Positions 7,866 to 15,757 of a DNA stretch of 64,000 bases are shown in pieces; position 1 is the stretch's first letter; every line of letters begins with the position of its first letter. Position numbers and translations under genes: made by a program. The stretch is from CAMFLJ01 sp965279255 (GTDB taxonomy: Bacteria > Actinomycetota > Acidimicrobiia > Acidimicrobiales > Acidimicrobilacustridaceae). The notes under the pieces were generated by a model, which was given only the letters and a program-made list of their open reading frames with translations, searched no databases and had not been told where the DNA came from. Location: assembly GCA_965279255.1 (NCBI GenBank), contig OZ257146.1:2790001-2854000 (forward strand), in the 5' to 3' direction.

Positions 7866-9386
7866 CTAGCGGGCGGCGTAGTGGGCGGCGACTTGGTTGG
7901 ACGTGAGCTCCGTGGGATAGACCGCGACGTTGTCGAGGCATCCGGTGAAGTTGGCGCTCGAGGGGTACCCGCTCCCCGAGGCCAGGGCGCCATACCCCAC
8001 CCGCCACCAGCCGTTGTACGACGCCACAGCGGATGTGGTCCCGCTCACAGCGAGGACGCCGTCGATATAGAGGCTCGATCGCTGTGTGCTGCCGTTCGGC
8101 GCCGCAGTCAACGTGAGCAGGTGCCACGATCCGTTGTTGTAGGACGCCGAACTGGTGATGGTCCGTGGGCTGCTACCCCACCTGCCGTAGACGAGTCGCC
8201 CTGCGTTGTTCATGTAGACGTGTCGATCGAACTTCGACGACGTGGACGCCTGGCTGCTCTCGAAGCCGATCAGCTTGCCGCCCGTCGTCGTCGTGGTCCT
8301 GAACCAGAGCTCCAAGGTGAAGGTGGTCGGATTGGAGAGGCTGGTCCCGCCGCTGATGATCCGGCCTCCCCCGCCTGCGGTACAGACGGCGTCGTCCGGA
8401 TTCGTGACCATGGCGCCGGCCTGCTGATAGGCGCTGATGGCTGTGAACGTCCCGTTCCGGCCACCACCCGCCATGTCCGTGGCCGTCGCTCCCGACGCTT
8501 CGTCGAGCCGGTAGTAGAGGTACGGATTGTTGGCCAGGATCGCGGAGTCATACCGGGACCTGAGGACAGCGGCGGCCGTCCAACGGTTGCCCGAGCTCCT
8601 GGTCTCAGCGGAGAACGCCGCGTCGACGACGCCGAAGGGCACAGATCCGATAGCGAGGACCATGACGAGCGTGAGGACGACCGCGCCCGCCTCGTGGCGC
8701 TTCGCGGGAACGACGTGCCCGATCCGCTGACCAACCGCCAAGAGCCTGCCCACGGCGATGCCCCGATGTCGGTCTCTTCCAACACCCGAACCCGGCCGTC
8801 GGAGCATGGCGTGGATGGCTGCGCCAGTTCCGATCAGCCACAGTGCGAGCGGAAGCCAACGGTGCTCGTCCCACCACAGGACGGGGAGGCCGACCATCGG
8901 GACGAGCAGACGAGCGCGCCCGGTGAACGCCCCGGGGCTGACGGGACTGGAATCATTCGACCGGTTCTGGTCACCCTTCGTCACGTACGAACCGTCCTCG
9001 TCGACCCCGACGACCCGGTGAACCAGGACCTTCTGTGCCGACGGGGTCGTCCCGAAGACAGGATTCCTGAAGACCATCACCCGGCCGTCAGGCACCTCGC
9101 CGCCGGTGGCACTGAACGGTGATGCCACAACCACGTCACCTGCCTCGATTGCCGGTTCCATCGACCCGGTGCGGACCACATAGCCGGTCCACGAGGCCAG
9201 CGTCGGCAGGGTCGCCACCGCGAGGAGCGTGAGTAGGAACGCCAGGTAGGCGCGGGCTGCCACGGTGGCGACCAGCCAGCACCAGCCGGCCTCAGGGGCT
9301 GTTCGCACCGGCTCCACCGCGGTGGGATCCAGACACGAGGGAGCACGTGATGGCAGCGAGGTCGCGGCCATCACGTGCTCAGCCAT
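7866..9386 (-). CDS. SipW-type signal peptidase I fused to a secreted LamG-domain protein
   Basis: Two-part protein of 506 residues. Residues ~35-200 form an ER/archaeal-type (S26B) signal peptidase. It has a membrane segment, RTGSMEP with the nucleophile Ser75, LVHRVVGV with His123, TKGDQNRSND supplying the aspartate, and a second hydrophobic region. Residues ~233-268 then look like a new export signal (AVVLTLVMVLAIG, then DAAFSAETRSSGNRW). They are followed by a ~220-residue concanavalin/LamG domain (YLYYRLDEASG, LELWFRT, LDNVAVYP). The AAFSAETR block is the same as in the TasA-like protein encoded 49 bp upstream, so enzyme and likely substrate are joined. The start at 9386 has a clear AAGGAGG; a longer frame to 9482 overlaps the neighbour and is unlikely. 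Confidence 0.85.
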   Translation of the reverse strand: MAEHVMAATSLPSRAPSCLDPTAVEPVRTAPEAGWCWLVATVAARAYLAFLLTLLAVATLPTLASWTGYVVRTGSMEPAIEAGDVVVASPFSATGGEVPDGRVMVFRNPVFGTTPSAQKVLVHRVVGVDEDGSYVTKGDQNRSNDSSPVSPGAFTGRARLLVPMVGLPVLWWDEHRWLPLALWLIGTGAAIHAMLRRPGSGVGRDRHRGIAVGRLLAVGQRIGHVVPAKRHEAGAVVLTLVMVLAIGSVPFGVVDAAFSAETRSSGNRWTAAAVLRSRYDSAILANNPYLYYRLDEASGATATDMAGGGRNGTFTAISAYQQAGAMVTNPDDAVCTAGGGGRIISGGTSLSNPTTFTLELWFRTTTTTGGKLIGFESSQASTSSKFDRHVYMNNAGRLVYGRWGSSPRTITSSASYNNGSWHLLTLTAAPNGSTQRSSLYIDGVLAVSGTTSAVASYNGWWRVGYGALASGSGYPSSANFTGCLDNVAVYPTELTSNQVAAHYAAR

Positions 9387-9435
9387 CGTGCCTCCTTCGG
9401 CTCGGTCGGGCCGGAGGGCCCGACCTTCATCAGCG

Positions 9436-10053
9436 TCAGTTGTTCTCGATCTCCCACTCGAAGTCGACCCCAGTGTGAGCACCCTGCATGGCGTCGATCT
9501 GAGCCTGGGTCAGACCCGTGGTGTCGAACGTCCAGGTGAAGCGGTAGCTCTGGGTCTCACCGGCGGTCCCGGCGGTGACCCACGAGCCGGCTCCGGTCGC
9601 GAAGCCCGAGTATGCGGCGTTCATCGTTGTCAGCGACTGTGTCGGGACGATCGTGGAGCCCTGAACAAAGCCCGTGCACGTGCTGAAGCTCCCGCCGGTG
9701 CCCTGATCCACGCTGATCATGATGTGGTCGTCGAGGCCGACGCCGGATGTCACGGCATTCAGGTTGTAGAGCTTCACCGTTCCCGCAACGGTCGAGTTCG
9801 ATGTGACGGTGATGCACTTGGTGTCGGTCTGGCCAGGAATGATGCCGGAGGCCTGGAACCGGGCAGAGCCACCGTCGTCATCAGTGAGGACGACGGCGCC
9901 CGTCGCCCAGTTGTTCCCCGAGTTGCGCGTCTCGGCACTGAACGCGGCGTTCGACGCGCTCCAGACGAGACCCCCGGCCATCACCATGGCCAGAGGAATC
10001 GCGGCAACCGTGGCAACACGCCTCACACGTGGGGTCGGAGGATGAACGTTCAT
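9436..10053 (-). CDS. TasA/camelysin-like secreted protein with SipW-dependent signal peptide
   Basis: A 205-residue exported protein. It has an Arg-rich n-region, a hydrophobic segment (VATVAAIPLAMVMAGGLVW), then SNAAFSAETRNSGNNWATGAVVLTDDD, the hallmark of SipW-processed TasA/camelysin-type proteins. The rest is a beta-rich, Thr/Ser/Gly-rich mature region of ~165 residues with the pair CITVTSN/CTGFV (two cysteines). The ATG at 10053 follows AGGAGG. It heads a two-gene leftward operon with the SipW-LamG fusion. Expected location: cell surface or matrix fibre. Codon use is less GC-biased than in the metabolic genes around it. Confidence 0.82.
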   Translation of the reverse strand: MNVHPPTPRVRRVATVAAIPLAMVMAGGLVWSASNAAFSAETRNSGNNWATGAVVLTDDDGGSARFQASGIIPGQTDTKCITVTSNSTVAGTVKLYNLNAVTSGVGLDDHIMISVDQGTGGSFSTCTGFVQGSTIVPTQSLTTMNAAYSGFATGAGSWVTAGTAGETQSYRFTWTFDTTGLTQAQIDAMQGAHTGVDFEWEIENN

Positions 10054-10269
10054 GGGAACCTCCTGGATCCGGACCGACACGCGGCCGGCCTCGTTGCCAC
10101 GAAACTGAGCAACATCTCCTCCTCGACGCTGCAACGAGCCGCCCCCAGGGCCGAATGACCCACGCCGATGGCGCTGAGGACCCCGGTGGGTCTCGTTCAG
10201 ACAGGTGAACGGGTCCAGGACGAGCGAGTTCACGCGACACCGAGAGACACGAGGTGTGATGCTCTCCCC
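10054..10269. other. Divergent intergenic region, 216 bp
   Basis: Separates the leftward tasA-like gene from the rightward sensor cyclase gene. The only signal I can support is the AGGAGG ribosome site for the leftward gene, just beside its start. The rightward gene has no clear Shine-Dalgarno; TGTGAT lies 9 nt before its ATG and could be a weak -10. No RNA gene or repeat is seen. Confidence 0.4.
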
Positions 10270-12027
10270 ATGACCACGCCCGACCGAGCGGCGTCCTTCG
10301 ACCTCGAGCATCCGGTCGAGATCGCGGACCGCGTCTGGTGGGTGGGCCACCACCTCGCTGACGACCCGTTCCAGTGCCACACGTACCTCCTGGAGCACGG
10401 CGACCAGTCGGTGCTGTTCGACCCCGGTGGGCTGCTGACGCTCGACTCCGTCTGGGCCAAGGTCACCGCGGTCGTCGACCCTCCGCAGATCCGGTGGGTG
10501 GTGTGCCACCACCAGGACCCCGACATCGCCGGGAGCCTCCCGGTGATCGACACCCGCATCACCCGGCCGGACGCCGCCATCGTCACCCACTCGCGCGCCG
10601 AAGCCCTGCTCAAGCACTACGGGGTGAGGCTGCCGTTCCACCTCATCGACGAGAACGACTGGGTCCTCGACCTCGGCGGACGGCGTCTTCGGTTCGTCTT
10701 CACCCCCTACCTCCACTTCCCCGGGGCGTTCACGACGTTCGACGAGGCGACCGGCACGCTCTTCTCGAGCGATCTGTTCGGGGGGTTCACCAGCGGATGT
10801 GAGCTCTACGCGGAGGACCTCTCGTACTTCGAGGAGATACGGCCGTTCCACGAGCACTACATGCCGAGCCGGGAGATCCTGGTGCACGGCCTGGAGGAGT
10901 TGGAGAAGCTGCCACTCAAGCTCATCGCCCCGCAGCACGGGCGGCTGATCCGCGAGCCACTCATCCCCGGGATCATCGAGTCACTCAAGTCGCTCGACTG
11001 CGGCCTCTATCTCATGGTGACCAGGGACACCGACATCCGCCGCCTCTCCGAGATGAACCAGATGCTCCGTCAGACGATGCGCCAGCTCGCCGTGGCGCGC
11101 GACTTCGGTGAGATCGCCGCGGCGCTCGAGCGGTCCGCTCGGGTCGTCTTCCCCTTCAGCGGCCTGCAGTTCTACGCCCGCGACCAGGCGGGGGTGATGC
11201 TCCACTTCGCCGACTCGAATCGCTTCCACGGAGTTCCGACCGATGTGCCGCCACAGTGGGCGTCGCTCCTCGACGCCCCCCGCCCGGACGATCCCGATGC
11301 ACTGCCGTGGCTCATGAGCTCCGTCGGCGGGGACGCCCTCGCCATCGCCCTGTTCTCGGTGGTCAGCGACGAGGCGACGGGCATCGCCGTCATGGACCTC
11401 ACGAAACCGATCTCGCTGCCCGAATCCGCGCTCGTGGCCCTGGCTCAGCTGAGCACCCCGCTCGAGGTGGCCTTGGAACGGGAGATGCTGCTGCGGTCCG
11501 TGGAGGTCGAGCGGGAGCGCTTCTTCGGGTTGGCCACCCACGACCCCCTGACCGGCATGTACAACCGCCTGGCCTTGAGAGACCCCGTCGAACGCCTCCT
11601 CGCCATGCATGACCGAGGCAACCTCGATGAGGTCGTGGTCACGATGCTGGACATCGATCTGTTCAAGGGGATCAACGATCGGTACGGACACCAGGCCGGC
11701 GATCGGGTACTCGAACGGGTGGGCGAGGCGATCCGCACCTCCGTGCGCAGCGATGACGTCGCCGCTCGCATCGGGGGCGAGGAGTTCGTCGTGATGAGCG
11801 TGCTCCGCTCCGGCGACGAGCCGACCCAGGTCGCCGAACGCCTCCGATCCGCAGTGCACTCCCTGCGGTTCGACGCACCCCAGTTGCGGGTCTCCATGTC
11901 CGCCGGCGTCGCACGGCGCGAGCGGGGCGAGTCCTACGAGGTCGTCCTGGCCCGAGCCGACGCCGCCCTGTACCAGGCCAAGCAGGGTGGCCGCGACCGG
12001 ACCGTGGTCGCAGAGCCCGCCGGCTGA
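10270..12027 (+). CDS. Oxygen-binding diiron (ODP/MBL-fold) sensor diguanylate cyclase
   Basis: A 585-residue multidomain signalling protein. Residues 1-~245 are a metallo-beta-lactamase fold with CHHQDPDIAGSLP (~79), YLHFPGAF, SSDLFGGF (~166) and APQHG. This is the flavodiiron-like ODP type reported to bind O2 at a diiron site in sensory proteins. A helical linker and a GAF-like region (~275-410) follow. The C-terminal GGDEF domain has the active motif GGEEF at 502-506 and an RxxD product-inhibition site (R493-D496) exactly five residues before it, so it should make c-di-GMP under feedback control. The ATG at 10270 is preferred over an upstream in-frame codon that lacks family similarity. 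Confidence 0.87.
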   Translation: MTTPDRAASFDLEHPVEIADRVWWVGHHLADDPFQCHTYLLEHGDQSVLFDPGGLLTLDSVWAKVTAVVDPPQIRWVVCHHQDPDIAGSLPVIDTRITRPDAAIVTHSRAEALLKHYGVRLPFHLIDENDWVLDLGGRRLRFVFTPYLHFPGAFTTFDEATGTLFSSDLFGGFTSGCELYAEDLSYFEEIRPFHEHYMPSREILVHGLEELEKLPLKLIAPQHGRLIREPLIPGIIESLKSLDCGLYLMVTRDTDIRRLSEMNQMLRQTMRQLAVARDFGEIAAALERSARVVFPFSGLQFYARDQAGVMLHFADSNRFHGVPTDVPPQWASLLDAPRPDDPDALPWLMSSVGGDALAIALFSVVSDEATGIAVMDLTKPISLPESALVALAQLSTPLEVALEREMLLRSVEVERERFFGLATHDPLTGMYNRLALRDPVERLLAMHDRGNLDEVVVTMLDIDLFKGINDRYGHQAGDRVLERVGEAIRTSVRSDDVAARIGGEEFVVMSVLRSGDEPTQVAERLRSAVHSLRFDAPQLRVSMSAGVARRERGESYEVVLARADAALYQAKQGGRDRTVVAEPAG

Positions 12028-12057
12028 CCACGCCCGCCGCCTTGGAGCGACGGGTGC

Positions 12058-12429
12058 TCAGCGACCCTGCTGCAGCGCGTTCAGGTAGTTGTAGACGGTG
12101 AAGCGGGAGACGCCGAGCACCTCGGCGACGTCCTCGACCGAGCGGCGCAGGGTGAAGGCGCCGAGCTCGTCGAGACGACGGACGAACTCCTGCTTCTGCT
12201 CGCGGTCGAGCTCACCCGCGGGCTGCCCCAGCTCGCGCTCGACGGCGGCGATCATGCGGTCGAGGGCCCCGTCGAGGCTGGCGGGCCGGAAGCCACCGAC
12301 CAGCTCGCCCTCCCACGTCAGCTCGATGTCGCCGGGCCGGACCTGAGCGGCCGGCACGACCTCCGCGCCGACGGCGTCGGCCACCGGTTGCACGGCGACG
12401 AGCAGCGGATGTCGGGGGGAGCGAGGCAC
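12058..12429 (-). CDS. DauR-type (HTH_22) transcriptional regulator
   Basis: A 123-residue regulator. The C-terminus holds a helix-turn-helix of the YheO/DauR family (FTLRRSVEDVAEVLGVSRFTVYNYLNAL). The N-terminal ~60 residues look like the remnant of the sensor domain (IELTWEGELVGGF). The GTG at 12429 follows a TAGCCT box by 7 nt, a leaderless start. It is divergent from diaminopropionate ammonia-lyase. A perfect palindrome (12467-12483) between them, repeated in half at the hydantoinase promoter, is its likely binding site. Expected role: substrate-responsive repressor of amino-acid/purine catabolism genes. Confidence 0.82.
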   Translation of the reverse strand: MPRSPRHPLLVAVQPVADAVGAEVVPAAQVRPGDIELTWEGELVGGFRPASLDGALDRMIAAVERELGQPAGELDREQKQEFVRRLDELGAFTLRRSVEDVAEVLGVSRFTVYNYLNALQQGR

Positions 12430-12436
12430 CGGCGAG

Positions 12437-12442
12437 AGGCTA
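12437..12442 (-). promoter_or_regulatory. Putative -10 box TAGCCT for the HTH regulator
   Basis: On the minus strand TAGCCT stands 7 nt before the GTG at 12429. It has the same sequence and spacing as the box before the gene at 3269. Confidence 0.5.
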
Positions 12443-12462
12443 CCGCCGAGGCCGACATCGGC

Positions 12463-12483
12463 TAGATTCAACAAACTGTTGAA
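12463..12483 (+). promoter_or_regulatory. Operator palindrome overlapping the dpaL -10 region
   Basis: TTCAACA-AAC-TGTTGAA at 12467-12483 is a perfect 7-bp inverted repeat. A -10-like TAGATT (12463-12468) runs into it, so a bound protein would block rightward transcription of the ammonia-lyase gene. For the leftward regulator gene the site lies about 40-55 bp upstream of the start. It matches the element at 5847-5862 in its whole left half. Confidence 0.68.
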
Positions 12484-12567
12484 GGTCCGACGGTGGCGCA
12501 GCGACGCCCCACCGCCTGGCCATACCCTCCCCCGGCCCGTGACCCGCCACCCCCCGAAGGGACACCG

Positions 12568-13752
12568 ATGCCGCACCTCACGCGCTACTTCGTCAACGAC
12601 GGCCGCTCCGGCGAAGGCTGGCCGGCGCCGTCGGGCGGCATCACGTCGCGCCCGGTCGACCTCCACCGCCGGCTGCCGGGCTACGAGCCCACGCCGCTGC
12701 ACCGCCTCGACGGGCTCGCCGCCGAGCTCGGCCTCGGCCAGGTGTGGGTGAAGGACGAATCGAGCCGGCTCGGCCTCCCGGCCTTCAAGATGCTCGGCGC
12801 CTCGTGGGCCACCTACCGCTCGTTGGTCGAGCGGCTCGGCTTCGAGCCCGAGTGGTCGACCATCGACGAGCTGGCCACCGCTCTCGACCCGCTGCGGCCG
12901 CTCACCCTCTGCTCGGCCACCGACGGCAACCACGGCCGGGCCGTGGCCCGCACCGCCAAGCTGCTCGGCTTCGCCGCCCGCATCTTCGTGCCCGCCGGCA
13001 CCGCCGAGGCCCGCATCACCGCCATCGAGGGCGAGGGCGCCACCGTCGGCGTGGTCGACGGCACCTACGACGACGCCGTCGCCCACTCGGCCGAGGTCGC
13101 GGCCGCCGACCCCGACGGCCGCACGCTGGTCGTGTCCGACACCTCGTGGGAGGGCTACCAGCTCGTCCCGCGCTGGGTGATCGAGGGCTACACCACCGTC
13201 TTCGACGAGATCGACGAGGCCCTGGCCGCCGCCGGCGAGCGCACCCCCGACGTCGTCGTCATCCAGATCGGGGTGGGCGCCCTGGCCGCGGCCGCGGTGG
13301 CCCGCTACGGCGACGACGCCGCCACCGGTCGGGTGCGCCTCCTCGGCGTCGAGCCCACCAGCGCCGACTGCATGCTCGCCTCGGCCCGCGCCGGGCACCC
13401 CGTCGACGTGCCCGGGCCCCACCACTCGATCATGGCGGGCCTCAACTGCGGTGCTCCCTCGCTGCTGGCCTTCCCGTCAGTGGCCGGGAGCTTCGCCGCC
13501 TTCGTCGGCATCGACGACAGCCGGGCGTGCGACGCCATGCGCGAGCTCGACCGCTACGGCATCGAGGCGGGCGAGACCGGTGGCGCCGGCCTGGGCGGGG
13601 TGCGCGCCGTGCTCAGCGGCTCGACCGAGGTCACCGACGCGCTCGGCCTCGGCCCCGACGCCTCGGTGCTGCTCATCTGCACCGAGGGCGCCACCGATCC
13701 GGTGGCCTACGAGGAGATCGTCGGCCACCCCCCGACCAGCGCCACGGCGTAG
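12568..13752 (+). CDS. dpaL: Diaminopropionate ammonia-lyase
   Basis: PLP-dependent fold-type II enzyme of 394 residues. It carries the lysine motif LPAFKMLGASWA (~75), SATDGNHGRAVART for phosphate/substrate binding, GVGALAAA, and GLNCGAPSLLAFP, all typical of 2,3-diaminopropionate ammonia-lyase (E. coli YgeX). It converts diaminopropionate to pyruvate and two ammonia. The ATG at 12568 follows GAAGGGA; an in-frame ATG at 12493 would add a proline-rich, unconserved extension. YgeX is part of the urate-degradation gene set, where diaminopropionate is an intermediate, so this gene may link to the ssnA/hydantoinase genes through the shared operator. Confidence 0.88.
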   Translation: MPHLTRYFVNDGRSGEGWPAPSGGITSRPVDLHRRLPGYEPTPLHRLDGLAAELGLGQVWVKDESSRLGLPAFKMLGASWATYRSLVERLGFEPEWSTIDELATALDPLRPLTLCSATDGNHGRAVARTAKLLGFAARIFVPAGTAEARITAIEGEGATVGVVDGTYDDAVAHSAEVAAADPDGRTLVVSDTSWEGYQLVPRWVIEGYTTVFDEIDEALAAAGERTPDVVVIQIGVGALAAAAVARYGDDAATGRVRLLGVEPTSADCMLASARAGHPVDVPGPHHSIMAGLNCGAPSLLAFPSVAGSFAAFVGIDDSRACDAMRELDRYGIEAGETGGAGLGGVRAVLSGSTEVTDALGLGPDASVLLICTEGATDPVAYEEIVGHPPTSATA

Positions 13753-13785
13753 CCCGCCGCCCGATCGAGCCAGGGAGGGCGCTCC

Positions 13786-13884
13786 TGAGGCAGATCCGCT
13801 GGTCTCCCGTGCACATCCGCCTCCGGAGACCGAGGGCTCGGCTCTCGCGGCGGAAACCCACCGAAACGGTGCCCGCCTGCCTCA
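13786..13884. repeat. Nested inverted repeats in the dpaL downstream gap
   Basis: The 179-bp gap (13753-13931) holds GGTCTCC (13801-13807) pairing with GGAGACC (13825-13831). Outside it, TGAGGCAG (13786-13793) pairs with CTGCCTCA (13877-13884). Likely a transcript-end structure of the lyase gene. Nothing coding is seen. Confidence 0.4.
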
Positions 13885-13931
13885 CGAGCGGCGGACGAGC
13901 AGCCTCGAACGCGGGACGCCATCATGGGTCG

Positions 13932-14288
13932 ATGGCGTACGACCCCGTGCTGGCCGACCGCATCCGGGAGCTGATCCCGTTCGAGGCCGACCACGACGAG
14001 AAGGCGATGTTCGGCGGCCTGGCGTTCCTCGTCGGCGGGAACATGGCCGCGGTCGCCAGCGGCCAGGGTGGTGTCATGGTGCGCGTCGACCCGGCCGAGT
14101 CCGAGCGGCTCCAGCGGTCGAAGGGCGTCGAGCCCATGGTGATGAAGGGCCGCCCGATGGCCGGCTGGCTGCGGATCGACGACGAGCACGTGCGCACCAC
14201 CCGACAGCTCACCCGTTGGGTCGGCATCGGCCTCGCCTACGCCGGCTCCCTCCCCGCCAAGTCGCCGAAGGCCCGCCGCCGCCGGTGA
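13932..14288 (+). CDS. TfoX/Sxy N-terminal-domain protein
   Basis: A 118-residue protein with the TfoX N-domain pattern: MAYDPVLADRIRELIPFE, then the EKAMFGGLAFLVGGNMAA hairpin, and VKGRPM-like GRPMAGWLRID. The fold is related to competence regulators. In actinobacteria the stand-alone form is common and uncharacterised. The basic tail (KSPKARRRR) could contact nucleic acid. Starts at ATG 13932, with no clear Shine-Dalgarno. Confidence 0.8.
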   Translation: MAYDPVLADRIRELIPFEADHDEKAMFGGLAFLVGGNMAAVASGQGGVMVRVDPAESERLQRSKGVEPMVMKGRPMAGWLRIDDEHVRTTRQLTRWVGIGLAYAGSLPAKSPKARRRR

Positions 14289-14320
14289 CAGGAACCCAGC
14301 AGCAGCGGCCGACGTCCAAG

Positions 14321-14965
14321 ATGGGCATGCGCCGCATCGGGCTCTGCGTCCTCATCGTGATGGTGGCGGCGACCGCCGTGTCCGGATGCGGGGTCTCGCG
14401 CGGGCAGGTGGCGTGCTCGATGGAGTCGCCGCCGGCCAGCCCGGTCGAGGTGCCGAGGAGCTGGTCGCAGGGCTACGCCGTCGTGATCGCCACCATCGGT
14501 GAGCCCGACGGCCGCACCAAGGTGTACGACCCCGGCTACCGGGCCGACCGCTACGACATCGACGTGGAGCGGGTCGTCACCGTGCGCCCCCGCATCGAGG
14601 TCCCATCCGGCGACGCCTACGCCACCACCTACACCGAGGGCGACCTCGCCGCGGTTACCTCGATCGCCAGCGTCCACTACCCCGACCCACCGAGCGGATG
14701 CGGCGAGAAGATCGAGGTCGCCGAGCTCGAGCCCGGGACCCGCATGATGCTCATCCTGGGTCCGCCCGATCCGTCGAAGGAGGAGTGGACCGTCGACGGC
14801 GCGCCCAGCGCGCTCGACCTCAGCGAAGGCCCGACCGACGCCACCATCGCCACCTGGCAGGACCGCCGGGCATCGAGCGCCGCTTGCGGCCACCGGTACG
14901 ACCTCGCCGACCTCGAGGCCGCGTTCCGCGACCCGGCACTCCCCCCACCCTGCACCCCTGACTGA
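14321..14965 (+). CDS. Predicted lipoprotein, unknown function
   Basis: A 214-residue exported protein. A short basic start (MGMRRIG) precedes a hydrophobic stretch (LCVLIVMVAATAV) and a lipobox ending SGC, after which comes a soluble beta-rich domain with an acidic C-terminal half. Cysteines in PSGCGEK and AACGHR may pair. A second ATG at 14327 is equally possible. I do not recognise the family. It follows the TfoX gene by 32 bp on the same strand. Confidence 0.62.
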   Translation: MGMRRIGLCVLIVMVAATAVSGCGVSRGQVACSMESPPASPVEVPRSWSQGYAVVIATIGEPDGRTKVYDPGYRADRYDIDVERVVTVRPRIEVPSGDAYATTYTEGDLAAVTSIASVHYPDPPSGCGEKIEVAELEPGTRMMLILGPPDPSKEEWTVDGAPSALDLSEGPTDATIATWQDRRASSAACGHRYDLADLEAAFRDPALPPPCTPD

Positions 14966-14989
14966 CCCGACCGGACCCGTTGTCCGGTT

Positions 14990-15034
14990 CTGGTGGAGGT
15001 CTCGTGTCGGATTCCGGCATCCAACCTCCACCAG
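14990..15034. repeat. Hairpin CTGGTGGAGGT / ACCTCCACCAG
   Basis: Perfect 11-bp arms (14990-15000 and 15024-15034), extended by TT at the left so that it also starts TTCTGG, with a 23-nt loop. It sits after the lipoprotein gene. It resembles the other TTCTGG-headed gene-end hairpins at 3168, 20081 and 61705, and so is a probable terminator-like structure. Confidence 0.55.
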
Positions 15035-15066
15035 GACGAGGCCGGGGCGCTTGACGGGGGCTCAAA

Positions 15067-15086
15067 TATCGATACGATGCGCATCG
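15067..15086. promoter_or_regulatory. Operator-like double palindrome at the TetR start
   Basis: TATCGATA (15067-15074) is followed directly by CGATGCGCATCG (15075-15086); both are perfect palindromes. They overlap the -10-like TACGAT (15073-15078) and the first possible ATG. The position suits autorepression by the TetR protein encoded next. Confidence 0.6.
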
Positions 15087-15088
15087 CA

Positions 15089-15757
15089 ATGGGGGGAACA
15101 CCGAACACCGAGCCGGCGCGCGCCGGCAGGCCGCGCGACCCGCGGCTCGATGCCGCCATCGTCGACGCGACCGTCGAGCTGCTGGAGGAGCGCGGGTACA
15201 ACGACCTGAGCCTGGCCGCCGTGGCCGAGCGGGCCGGCACCACCACAGCGGCGATCTACCGCCGCTGGGGCTCGAAGTCGGAGCTGGTGGCCAAGGCCGT
15301 GTTCCGCACCGACGGCGACGACGTGGTGGCCGACACCGACGACGTCGCCGCCGACCTCGCCACCATGATCCGCTGGTCGGTCGAGAAGCTGGCCCGGCCC
15401 GCCGCCCTCGCCGCCATCGCCGGCCTCCTCGGCGAGGCCCGCTCCGACCGGCGCGACCGCGCCGCCGAGGCCTCGTTCGCCCTGGCCCTCACCACCGACC
15501 GCCTGCGTCGGGCCCAGGCCGCCGGCCAGCTCCGCTCCGATGTCGACGCCTCCGTGCTCGCCGCCCTCATCGACGGGCCGGTGATGCACGTCGCCCTCAG
15601 CGGCGGCGCCACCCGGATCGACGACGCCTGGATCGACAGCCTCGTCAAGGTCGTGCTCGACGGCGCCCGACCGGCCAGGGCCACCCCCGCCCGGCCCCGC
15701 CGCGCCGCTTCCCGTACCCGTCCCCGAACCGATGCGAGTGAGGTCCCCACCCGATGA
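15089..15757 (+). CDS. TetR-family transcriptional regulator
   Basis: A 222-residue protein. Its N-terminal HTH (DATVELLEERGYNDLSLAAVAERAGTTTAAIYRRWGSK, in pieces) is diagnostic of TetR, and a ligand-binding helical domain follows. I chose the ATG at 15089 because TACGAT lies about 10 nt before it; the in-frame ATG at 15077 lies inside the palindrome. Its stop overlaps the next gene by 4 bp, so it heads an operon with two dehydrogenases, a sulfotransferase and an alkylsulfatase-like protein. It probably controls that operon in response to a substrate alcohol or sulfate ester. The C-terminal tail is Arg/Pro-rich. Confidence 0.86.
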   Translation: MGGTPNTEPARAGRPRDPRLDAAIVDATVELLEERGYNDLSLAAVAERAGTTTAAIYRRWGSKSELVAKAVFRTDGDDVVADTDDVAADLATMIRWSVEKLARPAALAAIAGLLGEARSDRRDRAAEASFALALTTDRLRRAQAAGQLRSDVDASVLAALIDGPVMHVALSGGATRIDDAWIDSLVKVVLDGARPARATPARPRRAASRTRPRTDASEVPTR

